Below are positions 9,987 to 17,137 of a DNA stretch of 64,000 bases, one piece after another. Position numbers and translations under genes: made by a program. This DNA is from Mycetocola zhadangensis (GTDB taxonomy: Bacteria > Actinomycetota > Actinomycetes > Actinomycetales > Microbacteriaceae), in NCBI RefSeq assembly GCF_003668565.1, contig NZ_RCWJ01000005.1:62001-126000 (forward strand). Reading direction: 5' to 3'. The notes below the pieces were generated by a model. The model searched no databases and was not told the origin of the DNA. It was given only the letters and a program-made list of their open reading frames with translations. The number at the start of each line of letters is the position of its first letter. Position 1 is the first letter of the stretch.

Positions 9987-10544
9987 CTACCCGCCCTGAG
10001 GCGTCGAACATGCGTCTGAGTTCCCGGCCGTCCCGCTTGGGTATTCCGGGCTCGCCTTGTGCCTGCCCCACAACCCGTCGGCCGTGATCCGCGCGCGGAC
10101 GCGGGTGAGCATGGACTCAAGCTGGTCCTGCTCCTCTGGGGTGAGCGGATCGAAGATGGACTCACGAACGAAGGTCACGTGACCCGGCGCCGCCGCACGA
10201 ATCTCATCCCAGCCGACGTCGGTGAGAACAATGTCCTGACCACGGCCGTCGACATCCGAAATGGCGCGCTCGACTGTACCCTTGCTCTCCATGCGCTTGA
10301 CGAGGTGAGACAGTCGACTGCGGTCCCAGCCGAGGTCTGCGGCCAGGTCGCCTGAGCGTTTTCGCGCACCCTCACACTCCGAGAGCGCCGCAAGTACCGA
10401 ATACTCGACGTTCGACAACGCGGAATCCCGTTGGAGTTGACGATCCATAGCGGCCGGGAACTCCCAGATGAATTCGCGGAGGGTCAGCCACACTGCTTTC
10501 TCCCTGTCGTCCAGCCACCGGGGCTGGGAGTTCTCTGCGCTCAT
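9987..10544 (-). CDS. MarR-family transcriptional regulator
   Basis: Winged-helix regulator, 185 aa. The MarR core spans about residues 30-150, with the recognition helix and wing in the stretch SGDLAADLGWDRSRLSHLVKRMESKGTVERAISDVDGRG. The ATG at 10544 has a strong GGAGGTG eight bases upstream, better than the start eleven codons earlier. The C-terminal 35 residues are polar and probably disordered. It is divergent from an NADPH-dependent FMN reductase gene, the usual layout for a MarR repressor controlling a redox enzyme and itself through the shared gap. Confidence 0.9.
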   Translation of the reverse strand: MSAENSQPRWLDDREKAVWLTLREFIWEFPAAMDRQLQRDSALSNVEYSVLAALSECEGARKRSGDLAADLGWDRSRLSHLVKRMESKGTVERAISDVDGRGQDIVLTDVGWDEIRAAAPGHVTFVRESIFDPLTPEEQDQLESMLTRVRARITADGLWGRHKASPEYPSGTAGNSDACSTPQGG

Positions 10545-10562
10545 TAGATATTCACCTCCATT

Positions 10563-10625
10563 TAGTTGACATGACAATCAATACACTGCACACTGATCTA
10601 GTCAGACTAATTGACACATCAACTA
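10563..10625. promoter_or_regulatory. Candidate MarR operator/promoter region
   Basis: The gap between the divergent MarR and reductase genes is rich in symmetric elements. These are CTGA-TCTAG-TCAG at 10593-10605, TAGTTGA at 10563-10569 mirrored by TCAACTA at 10619-10625, and two TTGACA hexamers (10566-10571 and 10611-10616). MarR dimers bind such pseudo-palindromes. The central 13-bp palindrome is the best operator candidate. Confidence 0.55.
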
Positions 10626-10640
10626 TTCGAAAGGTCGCCA

Positions 10641-11216
10641 ATGACTAAGATCGCTATTGTCACCGGAAGCACCCGCCCCGGACGCATCAACCTCGGAGTT
10701 GCTGAGTGGGTTCTCGCACAGGCGCAGCTGCGTTCAGACGCCGAGTTCGAACTGGTAGACATCGCGGCTTACAACCTGCCGATCCTCGACGAGGGCTACC
10801 CCGCCGCGTACCAGAACTACACGAACGACCACACCAAGGTTTGGTCCGAAAAGATCGCTGAGTTCGACGGCTTCGTCTTCATCACCGGTGAGTACAACCA
10901 CTCGGTCACCCCGGCACTCGCCAACGCGCTCTCGTACCTCAACGCAGAGTTCGCCAACAAGGCTGCCGGCATCGTTGGGTACGGATCCGCTTCGGGCGTC
11001 CGCGCCGTCGAGCACCTCCGTGGAATCCTCTCCGAGCTCCAGATCGCTCACGTCCAGAAGACCGGCATGTTCAGCCTCTTCACCGACTTCGAGAACTTCA
11101 GCACCTTCGCTCCGACCGAGCTCTCGGCCGCGACCGTTGCGCCGATGCTCGACCAGACCGTCGTCTGGGCCAAGGCCATGGAGACCGTTCGCGACGCAGC
11201 ACTCGTCGCCGCGTAA
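10641..11216 (+). CDS. NADPH-dependent FMN reductase
   Basis: Flavodoxin-fold oxidoreductase, 191 aa. It opens MTKIAIVTGSTRPGR, the phosphate-binding loop that holds FMN, and has the family motif FITGEYNHSVTPALANAL near residue 80 and GYGSASGVRAVEHLR near 112. Such enzymes reduce FMN, quinones or azo compounds with NAD(P)H. The ATG at 10641 is preceded by GAAAGG. Divergence from the MarR gene suggests induction by a small aromatic or quinone-like ligand (inference). Confidence 0.92.
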   Translation: MTKIAIVTGSTRPGRINLGVAEWVLAQAQLRSDAEFELVDIAAYNLPILDEGYPAAYQNYTNDHTKVWSEKIAEFDGFVFITGEYNHSVTPALANALSYLNAEFANKAAGIVGYGSASGVRAVEHLRGILSELQIAHVQKTGMFSLFTDFENFSTFAPTELSAATVAPMLDQTVVWAKAMETVRDAALVAA

Positions 11217-11232
11217 GCTTCTCCCCTGCGTT

Positions 11233-11263
11233 CAGGGTGTCTCGCCATCGGCGAGGCACCCTG
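11233..11263 (+). terminator. Terminator-like hairpin after FMN reductase
   Basis: Arms CAGGGTG-T-CTCGCC (11233-11246) and GGCGAG-G-CACCCTG (11250-11263) pair with one mismatch and a 3-base loop, followed by TTCTCGTT. It probably ends the reductase transcript before the next gene. Confidence 0.7.
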
Positions 11264-11316
11264 TTCTCGTTAACGGGCTGTCGCCTGACTGCGCGCCTCC
11301 GGTAGCATCCCCGGTT

Positions 11317-11808
11317 ATGGATGCGATCCTAAGCCAGTGGTCCGAGTTCAACGTCGCCATGGCGGGCGCAACGGCAGCGTTGGCCGGGTTGGTGATCGTT
11401 GCATCCAGCGTGAATATCGCTGAAATCATCAAGTCGAACACGCTTACTGCCCGGCTGGGCGCCGGAATCGCATCGCTCGTACTTGCACTCGTTGCCTCGG
11501 CCCTGGGTCTGGTTCCGGAGATCTCGCCGATGTGGTTCGGGATCGTTCTGCTGTGCGCCGTGCTGGGTTCCGCTGTGTTCCAGGTCCACGCGGCCCGACT
11601 GGTCTTCGCGGATGCCGATCCGGCCGCTCGGGTGCGCATACCCAAGGCCGCGCTCGGCTTTCTTCCGATCGTCGCATACGCAGCAAGCGCAGTCGCGGTA
11701 ATGCTCCAGCACCCGTCCGGACTTCACTTCAGTGCGGCGGGATGCCTGCTGGCGATCGTGGCAGCGATCATTGTTTCGTGGGTCGCTCTCGTCGAGGTCC
11801 TGCGCTAA
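11317..11808 (+). CDS. Four-helix membrane protein of unknown function
   Basis: Integral membrane protein, 163 aa, with about four or five hydrophobic segments starting near residue 13 (MAGATAALAGLVIVASSV). The start is the ATG at 11317 (MDAILSQWSEFN); the open frame continues upstream only as antisense of the reductase. No transporter or enzyme motif is visible. It resembles small conserved membrane proteins common in actinobacteria. Nothing nearby indicates a role. Confidence 0.75.
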   Translation: MDAILSQWSEFNVAMAGATAALAGLVIVASSVNIAEIIKSNTLTARLGAGIASLVLALVASALGLVPEISPMWFGIVLLCAVLGSAVFQVHAARLVFADADPAARVRIPKAALGFLPIVAYAASAVAVMLQHPSGLHFSAAGCLLAIVAAIIVSWVALVEVLR

Positions 11809-11931
11809 CCGACGAGGACCCGGACGACTGTGTGCCTGGTGTAGCTTCGGAGCTTGCGCGCGCGGGAAATCCTATGGGCACAACACCTCGCCCGCCCGCA
11901 CCGGCTCGTCGTTCGTCATTAGATTGAGCTC

Positions 11932-12093
11932 ATGGACATTACGTGGCTGCTCGTCGTCGGATTTCTCGTGGTCGTTTTCGCCAGCATCAGCGCCATAGGC
12001 GCCTTGCGGCGAATTGCGGATGCCACGGAGAAGACAGCCGCGGACGTCGCGGAACTCCTCACCGCGGCACGAAAAAGCGATCTCCAGCCGTAA
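11932..12093 (+). CDS. Small single-span membrane protein, 53 aa
   Basis: A short frame starting MDITWLLVVGFLVVVFAS: one N-terminal membrane helix, then a polar alanine/glutamate-rich cytoplasmic tail (RRIADATEKTAADVAELL) that could form an amphipathic helix. Codons keep G or C at most third positions, as in real genes here. No strong ribosome-binding site is visible. It lies 123 bases after the previous membrane-protein gene on the same strand, so the two may share a transcript. Function unknown. Confidence 0.5.
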   Translation: MDITWLLVVGFLVVVFASISAIGALRRIADATEKTAADVAELLTAARKSDLQP

Positions 12094-12123
12094 CGGGGAA
12101 TGACTAGCTCGCACGCCGCAACG

Positions 12124-12158
12124 GGAAAACCCCCGGAATCCGCATGATTCCGAGGGTT
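12124..12158 (-). terminator. Native tRNA-Tyr terminator, now separated from the tRNA
   Basis: A hairpin with arms CCCCCGGAATC (12130-12140) and GATTCCGAGGG (12146-12156) is followed on the minus strand by a short T-run. It sits directly downstream of the 26-bp tRNA-Tyr 3' fragment at 12162-12187, as a terminator would sit behind the original tRNA gene. The island has separated it by 5 kb from the intact tRNA. Confidence 0.7.
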
Positions 12159-12161
12159 TGT

Positions 12162-12187
12162 ACGTGGCGAGTGAGGGATTCGAACCC
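12162..12187 (-). repeat. Distal attachment-site repeat (tRNA-Tyr 3' end)
   Basis: A 26-base exact copy of 17138-17163, covering the 3' half of the T arm and the acceptor 3' strand of tRNA-Tyr, beginning ACGTGGCGAGTGAGG on the plus strand. No tRNA 5' part follows, so this is a fragment, not a gene. It marks the distal end of the inserted island. Confidence 0.88.
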
Positions 12188-12252
12188 GTTTGCCAGCCCC
12201 AAGCTGAACAGCCAACCTGACATAGAGCTGGACTTACGGCTCTCGGGCGTTG

Positions 12253-13040
12253 TCAAGCTGTTTGGAGTCGTTTGTTGGTGTGCTTGTCGTTTTCGGGAAC
12301 GTTGTTGATGCCGACCAGGGCTGCCGGGGAGGGTGTGGAAGGGCGCTGACGGAATCGTTCGGGGTGCGCTTGGTAGTAGGCCTGCTGTGCCTGGTCGCGG
12401 TGGTTCCAGAGCTCTAACCAGGTGCCGTCATGCACCTCGGAGGGGAAGAATTATGCGATCCCGGAGTGCTTGTGGTGGTCGTTATACCAAGGCACGTATC
12501 CCTCAACGTAAGCGCGTGCGCCGTCGAGGTCAGTGAACACGGTCGGGTAGTTCGACCGGTATTTCATGGTCCGAAACTCGGACTCGGACTCGGACTCGGA
12601 GAACGGATTGTCGTTCGAAACCCGGGGCCGGTTATAGGTCTGCTCGATGTTGTTCTCGATCAGGAACTCTTTCAGCAGGTTGGAGCGCATCGCGGGACCG
12701 GAGTCGGCGTGGACAACGTCCGGTGTCCCGTGACGGTCGCATGCGCATTGGAACATGTCGACGGCGAGATGGTCGCTTTCGCGTTCCTCGACCCGCCAGC
12801 CGACGAGTTTGCGGGAGAAGATATCGATGATCGAATATGCCTTGAACGTTATCCCGCGCCAGGGCGAGCGCAGGTCGGTGATGTCCCAACTCCAAACCTG
12901 ACCTGGGCCGGTCGCTTCCAGCGCCGGAGCCTGGCGGGGTGTCCGACTGCGTTGCTTCGTTGGTGCGATCGATGCGCCACCACGAGGGCCGCGAACCGAG
13001 CATCTTATTCCTGTGGAGTTCAGTTTCGGGTATCTCGTTG
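12253..13040 (-). pseudogene. IS3-family transposase (OrfB) remnant
   Basis: Integrase-core (rve) transposase fragment. The DDE residues can be seen: Asp in VWSWDITDL, Asp in VVHADSG, and Glu in the stretch NPFSESESESEF. It is broken in three ways. The N-terminal part of OrfB and all of OrfA are missing, cut off by the IS256 element. An in-frame TAA at 12451-12453 interrupts the C-terminal part, which continues in the same frame as VHDGTWLELWNHRDQAQQAYY to 12253. A GGACTC hexamer is repeated four times near 12580-12600, expanding Ser-Glu around the catalytic Glu. It is not expected to be active. Confidence 0.85.
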
Positions 13041-13048
13041 ACTGGCTA
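13041..13048. repeat. 8-bp target-site duplication, left copy
   Basis: ACTGGCTA abuts the left end of the IS256-family element and recurs exactly at 14500-14507 beyond its right end. Length and position match IS256-family target duplications. Confidence 0.85.
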
Positions 13049-14499
13049 GGGCTTGTCAAGTCTTTTGTGTAAGTGAGTTGGTCGGGGTTAGAGATATTTG
13101 TTGATTCGGTCGGGGTAGGCCAGGGCGAGTTGGCCGAGTGCTTGTTTCCAGTTGGTGACGATCTGGCCTTCGACGAGGTGGCCCTCAGCGTTCCTCGGGA
13201 GCCTGTGTGGTGTCCCTTTCTGTTTCAGTCGGTCGCGGGCTCGTTTGTCTTCGATGTTGCAGATCGCGAGCCAGAGCAGCTTCACTGCGGCGTCGTCGGA
13301 AGGGAAATGGCCTCGGTTCTTGGTGACCTTGCGCAGTTGGTAGTTCAGCGACTCGATGCTGTTGGTGGTGTAGATCACCTTCCGCAGCTCGGGCGGGAAG
13401 GCAAGGAACGGGATGAATCTCTCCCACGCGTCCTCGAACGTTTTCACCGCCGTCGGATATCTCTTGCCCAGCTCCGAGGCAGAAAACAAGGCCAGCTCGT
13501 CCAGTGCCGCGTCAGCGGTCGGGGCTTGATAGATCGGCTTCAACGCCGCAGATAACGGTTTGCGATCTTTGTAGTTCACGAACCGGTTCGCGGCGCGAAT
13601 CAGGTGAACAACGCAGGTCTGGATCGTGGTTTCCGGCCAGGTTTCCGCGATCGCTTCGGAGAACCCTTTCAACCCATCGCAGCAGACGATGAGCACGTCA
13701 CGGACACCACGGTTGGCGAGATTCGCGCAGACCCCGCCCCAGACCTTCGCTCCCTCGGTCTGCTGGATCCAGATCCCGAGGACGTGCTTGATCCCGTCGA
13801 TGTCGACACCGACAGCGATATGGGCGGCCTTGTTGATCACGTGGGCTCCGTCGCGGACCTTGACCACGATCGCGTCGAGGAAGACCACGGGATAGAACAC
13901 GTCCAAGGGTCGGTTCTGCCAAGCGATGACCTCGTCGAGGACCTCGTCGGTGATCTTCGAAATCGTCTCCGGGGACAGTTCCGTGCCGATCGTCCTCGCC
14001 AGATGGTACTGAATATCGCGGATCGTCATTCCGCCGGCATAGAGCGAGATGATCATGTCGTCCAGCCCGCCTAACCGCCTCGAGCCCTTCGGCACCAGCT
14101 TCGGTGTGAACGATCCGTCACGGTCCCGGGGAATCGCGAGGAGGATGTCACCGGTCTCGGACGCGACGGTCTTCGCCGACGTTCCGTTGCGTGAGTTCTC
14201 ATAGAACCGGGCCTCCGGATCGCCCTTGTCATAGTGAAGATGCTCGCTCAGTTCCGCCTGGAGGCCACGTTCGAGAGCTGCCTTGATCAGTCCCGGGACG
14301 AGACCGCCGTCACCGGTGAGTTGCACTTCACCGGCGTCGATCTTCGCGAACAGGGCATCCAACGCACCCGTCGCACGGAGTTCCTCAATCGCGTCAGCCG
14401 CGGACTGCGGCGACACATCCCTGTCGTCTGTCATAGACATCAGTGTCGGTTCCTCTCAGAGTTGACCGCCACCCCTTCCACAAACAATCTGACACCCTC
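13049..14499 (-). mobile_element. Complete IS256-family insertion sequence
   Basis: A 1451-bp element with imperfect terminal inverted repeats. The left end GGGCTTGTCAAGTCTTTTGTG and the reverse complement of the right end, GAGGGTGTCAGATTGTTTGTG, agree at 14 of 21 positions without gaps. It is flanked by an exact 8-bp duplication, ACTGGCTA. It encodes one intact transposase. Intact duplication and open frame point to a recent insertion. It lies between an IS3 remnant and a small island gene, at that gene's stop codon. Confidence 0.88.
13088..14440 (-). CDS. IS256-family (Mutator-type) transposase
   Basis: Full-length 450-aa transposase catalysing cut-and-paste or copy-out transposition of its IS. 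It shows the Mutator core: SLYAGGMTIRDIQYHL, then the first catalytic Asp in PVVFLDAIVVKVRDG, the second in VLIVCCDGLKGFSEAI, WPETTIQTCVVHLIR, and the conserved C-terminal YTTNSIESLNYQLRKVTKNRGHFP containing the catalytic Glu. The start MSMTDDRD is an ATG within 60 bases of the right terminal repeat. The frame is undamaged, so the element could be active. Confidence 0.96.
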   Translation of the reverse strand: MSMTDDRDVSPQSAADAIEELRATGALDALFAKIDAGEVQLTGDGGLVPGLIKAALERGLQAELSEHLHYDKGDPEARFYENSRNGTSAKTVASETGDILLAIPRDRDGSFTPKLVPKGSRRLGGLDDMIISLYAGGMTIRDIQYHLARTIGTELSPETISKITDEVLDEVIAWQNRPLDVFYPVVFLDAIVVKVRDGAHVINKAAHIAVGVDIDGIKHVLGIWIQQTEGAKVWGGVCANLANRGVRDVLIVCCDGLKGFSEAIAETWPETTIQTCVVHLIRAANRFVNYKDRKPLSAALKPIYQAPTADAALDELALFSASELGKRYPTAVKTFEDAWERFIPFLAFPPELRKVIYTTNSIESLNYQLRKVTKNRGHFPSDDAAVKLLWLAICNIEDKRARDRLKQKGTPHRLPRNAEGHLVEGQIVTNWKQALGQLALAYPDRINKYL

Positions 14500-14507
14500 A
14501 CTGGCTA
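14500..14507. repeat. 8-bp target-site duplication, right copy
   Basis: ACTGGCTA, identical to 13041-13048. Positions 14505-14507 also form the TAG stop codon of the minus-strand hypothetical gene next to it, so insertion left that frame intact but removed its natural downstream sequence. Confidence 0.85.
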
Positions 14508-14864
14508 CAATCTTCGACGCATCAGGAGAAAATCAGGGAAGTCAGAAGGCCCAATCCCTCCTTCTGAGAAAAACGCCAAAACAAAATTTGTCGCCTCTTG
14601 CTCGATCTGCGTCCGGGTCAGGCTTCCCTCAGCTCCGGGCCCATGCTCGCCGCCTCCGGGCGCGACCGTGAAGCCATAAGTCCCATCCTCAGGACCATTC
14701 AGCCACGTGAAGTCGACGGCCTGTCGCCCAAATGGATCGGTTCGCGTATCGACGCGGAAGCGCTCTCCTCGGACCTCAATAAAAACGCTCACTCCATCAC
14801 GATACGACATCCTCGCAGCGGTCGACCCTAGTCCCCCAAAAGGTGGATATTGCACTACGTCCAC
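14505..14864 (-). CDS. Hypothetical island protein, up to 119 aa
   Basis: A small soluble protein with a beta-rich look in the middle (VSVFIEVRGERFRVDTRTD, then FTWLNGPEDGTYGF), a glycine-rich linker, and an acidic-to-basic C-terminus ending MRRRL. No domain is recognised. The GTG at 14864 gives 119 aa; an ATG at 14810 gives 101 aa. Neither has a convincing ribosome-binding site. Its stop codon lies inside the IS256 target duplication. It is divergent from the exported protein gene at 14925, and the two could share a control region. Confidence 0.5.
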   Translation of the reverse strand: MDVVQYPPFGGLGSTAARMSYRDGVSVFIEVRGERFRVDTRTDPFGRQAVDFTWLNGPEDGTYGFTVAPGGGEHGPGAEGSLTRTQIEQEATNFVLAFFSEGGIGPSDFPDFLLMRRRL

Positions 14865-14924
14865 ATGTGCTCAAATCGATAAACGGCGCAGAACTAACGG
14901 CGCAGAACTATTGAAGGGACACCT

Positions 14925-15602
14925 ATGATCAACCTAAGAGCCACTTCTAAAGCAGAAACTCGACCCGAACTCCGCTACCGCGATCGACGAAGTGGTCGCG
15001 TCATCGGCGCCGTACTCGCTTCACTACTACTCGCATCCCCTCTTGCCACGGCACCTGCTACGGCGGCACCGGCAATCTCCCCTCCGACCGACGGACAGCA
15101 GGGTGAGGCGGAGGTCTTCGATGGGCCAGGGCATGGGACCCTTGACCAGGAACTGGCACCACAGCCTGTCAAGTCGCCGGCACCTGAGGACCTCGGGCGA
15201 CAGCCGTCCGGCTCAGCATCCATCGCGGCCACCTGCGTGTTCCAGCAGCGAGTGGATTATGTGCACTTCTCAACTAGTTCCTTACCCGACAAAGCTGTTC
15301 AGTCTCACGGCAATTGGTACAACGAAAACTGCCCGCAGTACACAAAAGGTGACACCACAACGCAGATCGACCGGAAGAACTTTATCGGTCTCTTTCAGGC
15401 CGTCGGAAGCCCCGGTCGAGCGGTTCTCGCGCCGAATCCGAATGGACTGACAAGTGGCGGCGCGGGGCGAGTGACAGCGCACTACGACTGCAACGGAACA
15501 GCAACCGCCGCATTCCGTTCGTGGACCGGCGTCGACATCGTTGGCTATGACAACACGGATACTCCTGCATTTTCCCCGGCAATCGACCTTGCTTGCGGCT
15601 GA
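14925..15602 (+). CDS. Exported protein of unknown function (island cargo)
   Basis: A 225-aa precursor with a twin-positive N-terminus, a hydrophobic core (VIGAVLASLLLASPLATAP) and a probable Ala-X-Ala signal-peptidase site near residues 45-50. A Pro/Gly-rich linker follows to about residue 95, then a compact domain with four cysteines (in ATCVF, NENCPQY, HYDCNG and the C-terminal LACG) that could form two disulfides. I recognise no family. GAAGGGACACCT precedes the ATG. Third-position A/T is more frequent than in flanking chromosomal genes, suggesting recent transfer. It is followed by a hairpin and then a lipoprotein gene on the same strand. Confidence 0.75.
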   Translation: MINLRATSKAETRPELRYRDRRSGRVIGAVLASLLLASPLATAPATAAPAISPPTDGQQGEAEVFDGPGHGTLDQELAPQPVKSPAPEDLGRQPSGSASIAATCVFQQRVDYVHFSTSSLPDKAVQSHGNWYNENCPQYTKGDTTTQIDRKNFIGLFQAVGSPGRAVLAPNPNGLTSGGAGRVTAHYDCNGTATAAFRSWTGVDIVGYDNTDTPAFSPAIDLACG

Positions 15603-15614
15603 TCCAAGCCATAG

Positions 15615-15638
15615 GGCCGTCGACTCACTTCGACGGCC
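15615..15638 (+). terminator. Hairpin after exported-protein gene
   Basis: Perfect 9-bp arms, GGCCGTCGA (15615-15623) and TCGACGGCC (15630-15638), with a 6-base loop. No clear T-run follows, so it may be a weak terminator or an intercistronic hairpin before the lipoprotein gene. Confidence 0.5.
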
Positions 15639-15694
15639 ATACATCATTTGACCACGACCGGCCCCTATAAGCAGCGAACGGAACATCGAGAACA

Positions 15695-16183
15695 ATGCAC
15701 AAACGCGTCAATCGACTGGGGAAGCTTGGGCACGTACGCATTGCGATGGTGCTTCTCCTATCTAGCGCATTTCTCGCTGGATGTTCGACGTCACCATCGG
15801 CGCCAAGTGACCCTATAGAAACGGCCAGAAAATTTGTTGAGCGATATGACGCGTGGGCACAGCAGGGGTATTCCAGCCCCATTCCGGACTTTCTACGCAA
15901 CGCCTCGACCAGTTCGACCTTAGATGCGCTAGAGCGAGATCAGTCCTGGTATGAACGAGGGGAGGTTCGTCAAGAGGGTTCAGCGCGAATATCAAAGGCC
16001 GAGCTCCTCCGCTTGGAGCAGGACCAAGCGGTTGTGCGCATAATCCTCGACGTGAGCGACATCGTCGTCACGGCGGGGGGAAGCCCCACAGCAATGGACG
16101 GCAAGAAGGTTCACTCGACAGTCATCACGCTCATCGAAGAGCAAAACCAGTGGCTCGTCTCAGCGTCGGCCCCCGAGGAATAA
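15695..16183 (+). CDS. Putative lipoprotein (island cargo)
   Basis: A 162-aa precursor with a basic N-terminus, hydrophobic stretch MVLLLSSAFLAGCS and a clear lipobox (LAGC) at about residue 30, so the mature protein should be lipid-anchored outside the membrane. The mature part (SDPIETARKFVERYDAWAQQGY) resembles small actinobacterial lipoproteins with an NTF2/SnoaL-like or DUF4878-like fold. That is only an impression from the helix-then-strand pattern and the C-terminal VITLIEEQNQWLVSASAP. It lies 92 bases downstream of the exported-protein gene on the same strand; the two may act together at the cell surface. Confidence 0.72.
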   Translation: MHKRVNRLGKLGHVRIAMVLLLSSAFLAGCSTSPSAPSDPIETARKFVERYDAWAQQGYSSPIPDFLRNASTSSTLDALERDQSWYERGEVRQEGSARISKAELLRLEQDQAVVRIILDVSDIVVTAGGSPTAMDGKKVHSTVITLIEEQNQWLVSASAPEE

Positions 16184-16725
16184 GCCTCATCCACTTCTGA
16201 GCAAGGCAGGGTTCTAACAAATGTCATAAGGCAAAGGTCCGCTCGTGAGAGGAAGTACCGAGCCCCGAGCCAGCGATCGTTGAACACCATCACGGCAGAC
16301 TCGGCGCCATCCACGACGTCACCGCAGATCATCTTTGTTCAGCCATGAAATGGGCGGCGTCGATTCCGTCGTCGTTCTCGGCGTGAGCTGCGAGCCAGTC
16401 CGCGGCGGCGAGCGCGAGAACTGACAGTGTCGTAACGGATAGTGACGGTGCCTGTTCGTTTGTCCCGAATAAGTCCGATGACCGTCCGGCAGACGTAACA
16501 CCGTCGGGCGTCGGCCGCGCAGCGCATTTCGATGGTTCCGTTCAGGCGTAAACGAGACGCGCTGAAACGATCGTGGGGCTTTCGTAGGGGACGGCCGTCG
16601 AGCAACGACTGAAACCCTCGGAATCCGCGTGATTCCGAGGGTTGTGTGCGTGGCAAGTGAGGTTTCTGTCGTCAAAGCATTGTTAGTACATCTGTCGCGC
16701 ATCGTTCGCGACTGATTGTTCCTCC
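16184..16725. other. Decayed island segment with short gene remnants
   Basis: No intact gene recognised. On the minus strand a frame without a start codon ends at 16329 with a protein-like tail (LSVLALAAADWLAAHAEND, ending AEQR). Its TGA overlaps an ATG at 16332 that opens a 73-codon frame (MICGDVVDGAESAVMVF), whose latter half is antisense to the lipoprotein gene. The overlap looks like a former gene junction. Neither frame matches a family I know. A degenerate copy of the tRNA-Tyr 3' end plus terminator lies at 16615-16662. Confidence 0.35.
16615..16662 (-). repeat. Degenerate third copy of tRNA-Tyr terminator/att block
   Basis: CCCTCGGAATC-5-GATTCCGAGGG (16615-16641) is followed by CGTGGCAAGTGAGG (16649-16662). 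This matches the block at 12130-12176 with few changes and then diverges where the T-loop should begin. It is best read as the relic of an earlier attachment junction inside the island. Confidence 0.65.
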
Positions 16726-17133
16726 ATGTCTCGGGACATGAATCCGATCTGACTGGCGGTCGGTGTTCCAGGACATCGTTCATCATTGATCCCGTCGTGC
16801 GGCCTGGTCTCACTCCCGTGATCACAGCCAAGGGGCAGGCATCAGCCGAACGACGTAGCCTCTCCCGCTTCGGCGAAGAAGCCGTGCGAACCGCCGAAAG
16901 GTGAGTTCCGCAGCGGACCGCGTTATCCCAATACGATCGGGCAGAATCAACGAACCCACGTCGTCGCGCTCGGCAAGAAGGCCTACAACACCAACATGGC
17001 CGCCGGAACGTTTCGGGGCTATACCTACCCGGACAGCACCTGCAGGCCAAACAGAAACAGCCCAGGCCTGAGATCGACCAGTCGGTTAAATGAACGATGT
17101 CGCGGGACATATATGAACTATGTCCCGCGACAT
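16726..17133 (+). pseudogene. Probable IS481-type element remnant
   Basis: The segment begins with the near-palindrome ATGTCTCGGGACAT (16726-16739) and ends with a 15-bp perfect inverted repeat built from the same motif (17097-17133). Between them, on the plus strand, RTHVVALGKKAYNTN and, in a shifted frame, QAKQKQPRPEIDQSVK then TGA (stop 17091-17093) resemble the C-terminal end of an integrase-core transposase. Catalytic motifs are gone. I base the IS481 assignment on remembered similarity of the ATGTC-GACAT ends in actinobacterial elements, so it is tentative. Confidence 0.4.
17097..17133. promoter_or_regulatory. 15-bp perfect inverted repeat downstream of tRNA-Tyr
   Basis: ATGTCGCGGGACATA (17097-17111) pairs with its complement at 17119-17133 around a 7-base loop. 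Each arm is itself nearly palindromic. It lies five bases beyond the att repeat, on the 3' side of the minus-strand tRNA, where it could serve as a substitute terminator. It may equally be the end of the adjacent transposon remnant. Confidence 0.55.
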
Positions 17134-17137
17134 CACA

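Noticed and set aside
12165-12250. Second tRNA-Tyr gene
   Set aside because: Only the 3' end is present; the sequence after 12187 lacks anticodon and D arms, so it is an att fragment.
16111-16332. 73-codon minus-strand frame starting MICGDVV
   Set aside because: The second half is antisense to the lipoprotein gene and there is no family match; kept only as a possible remnant in the region note.
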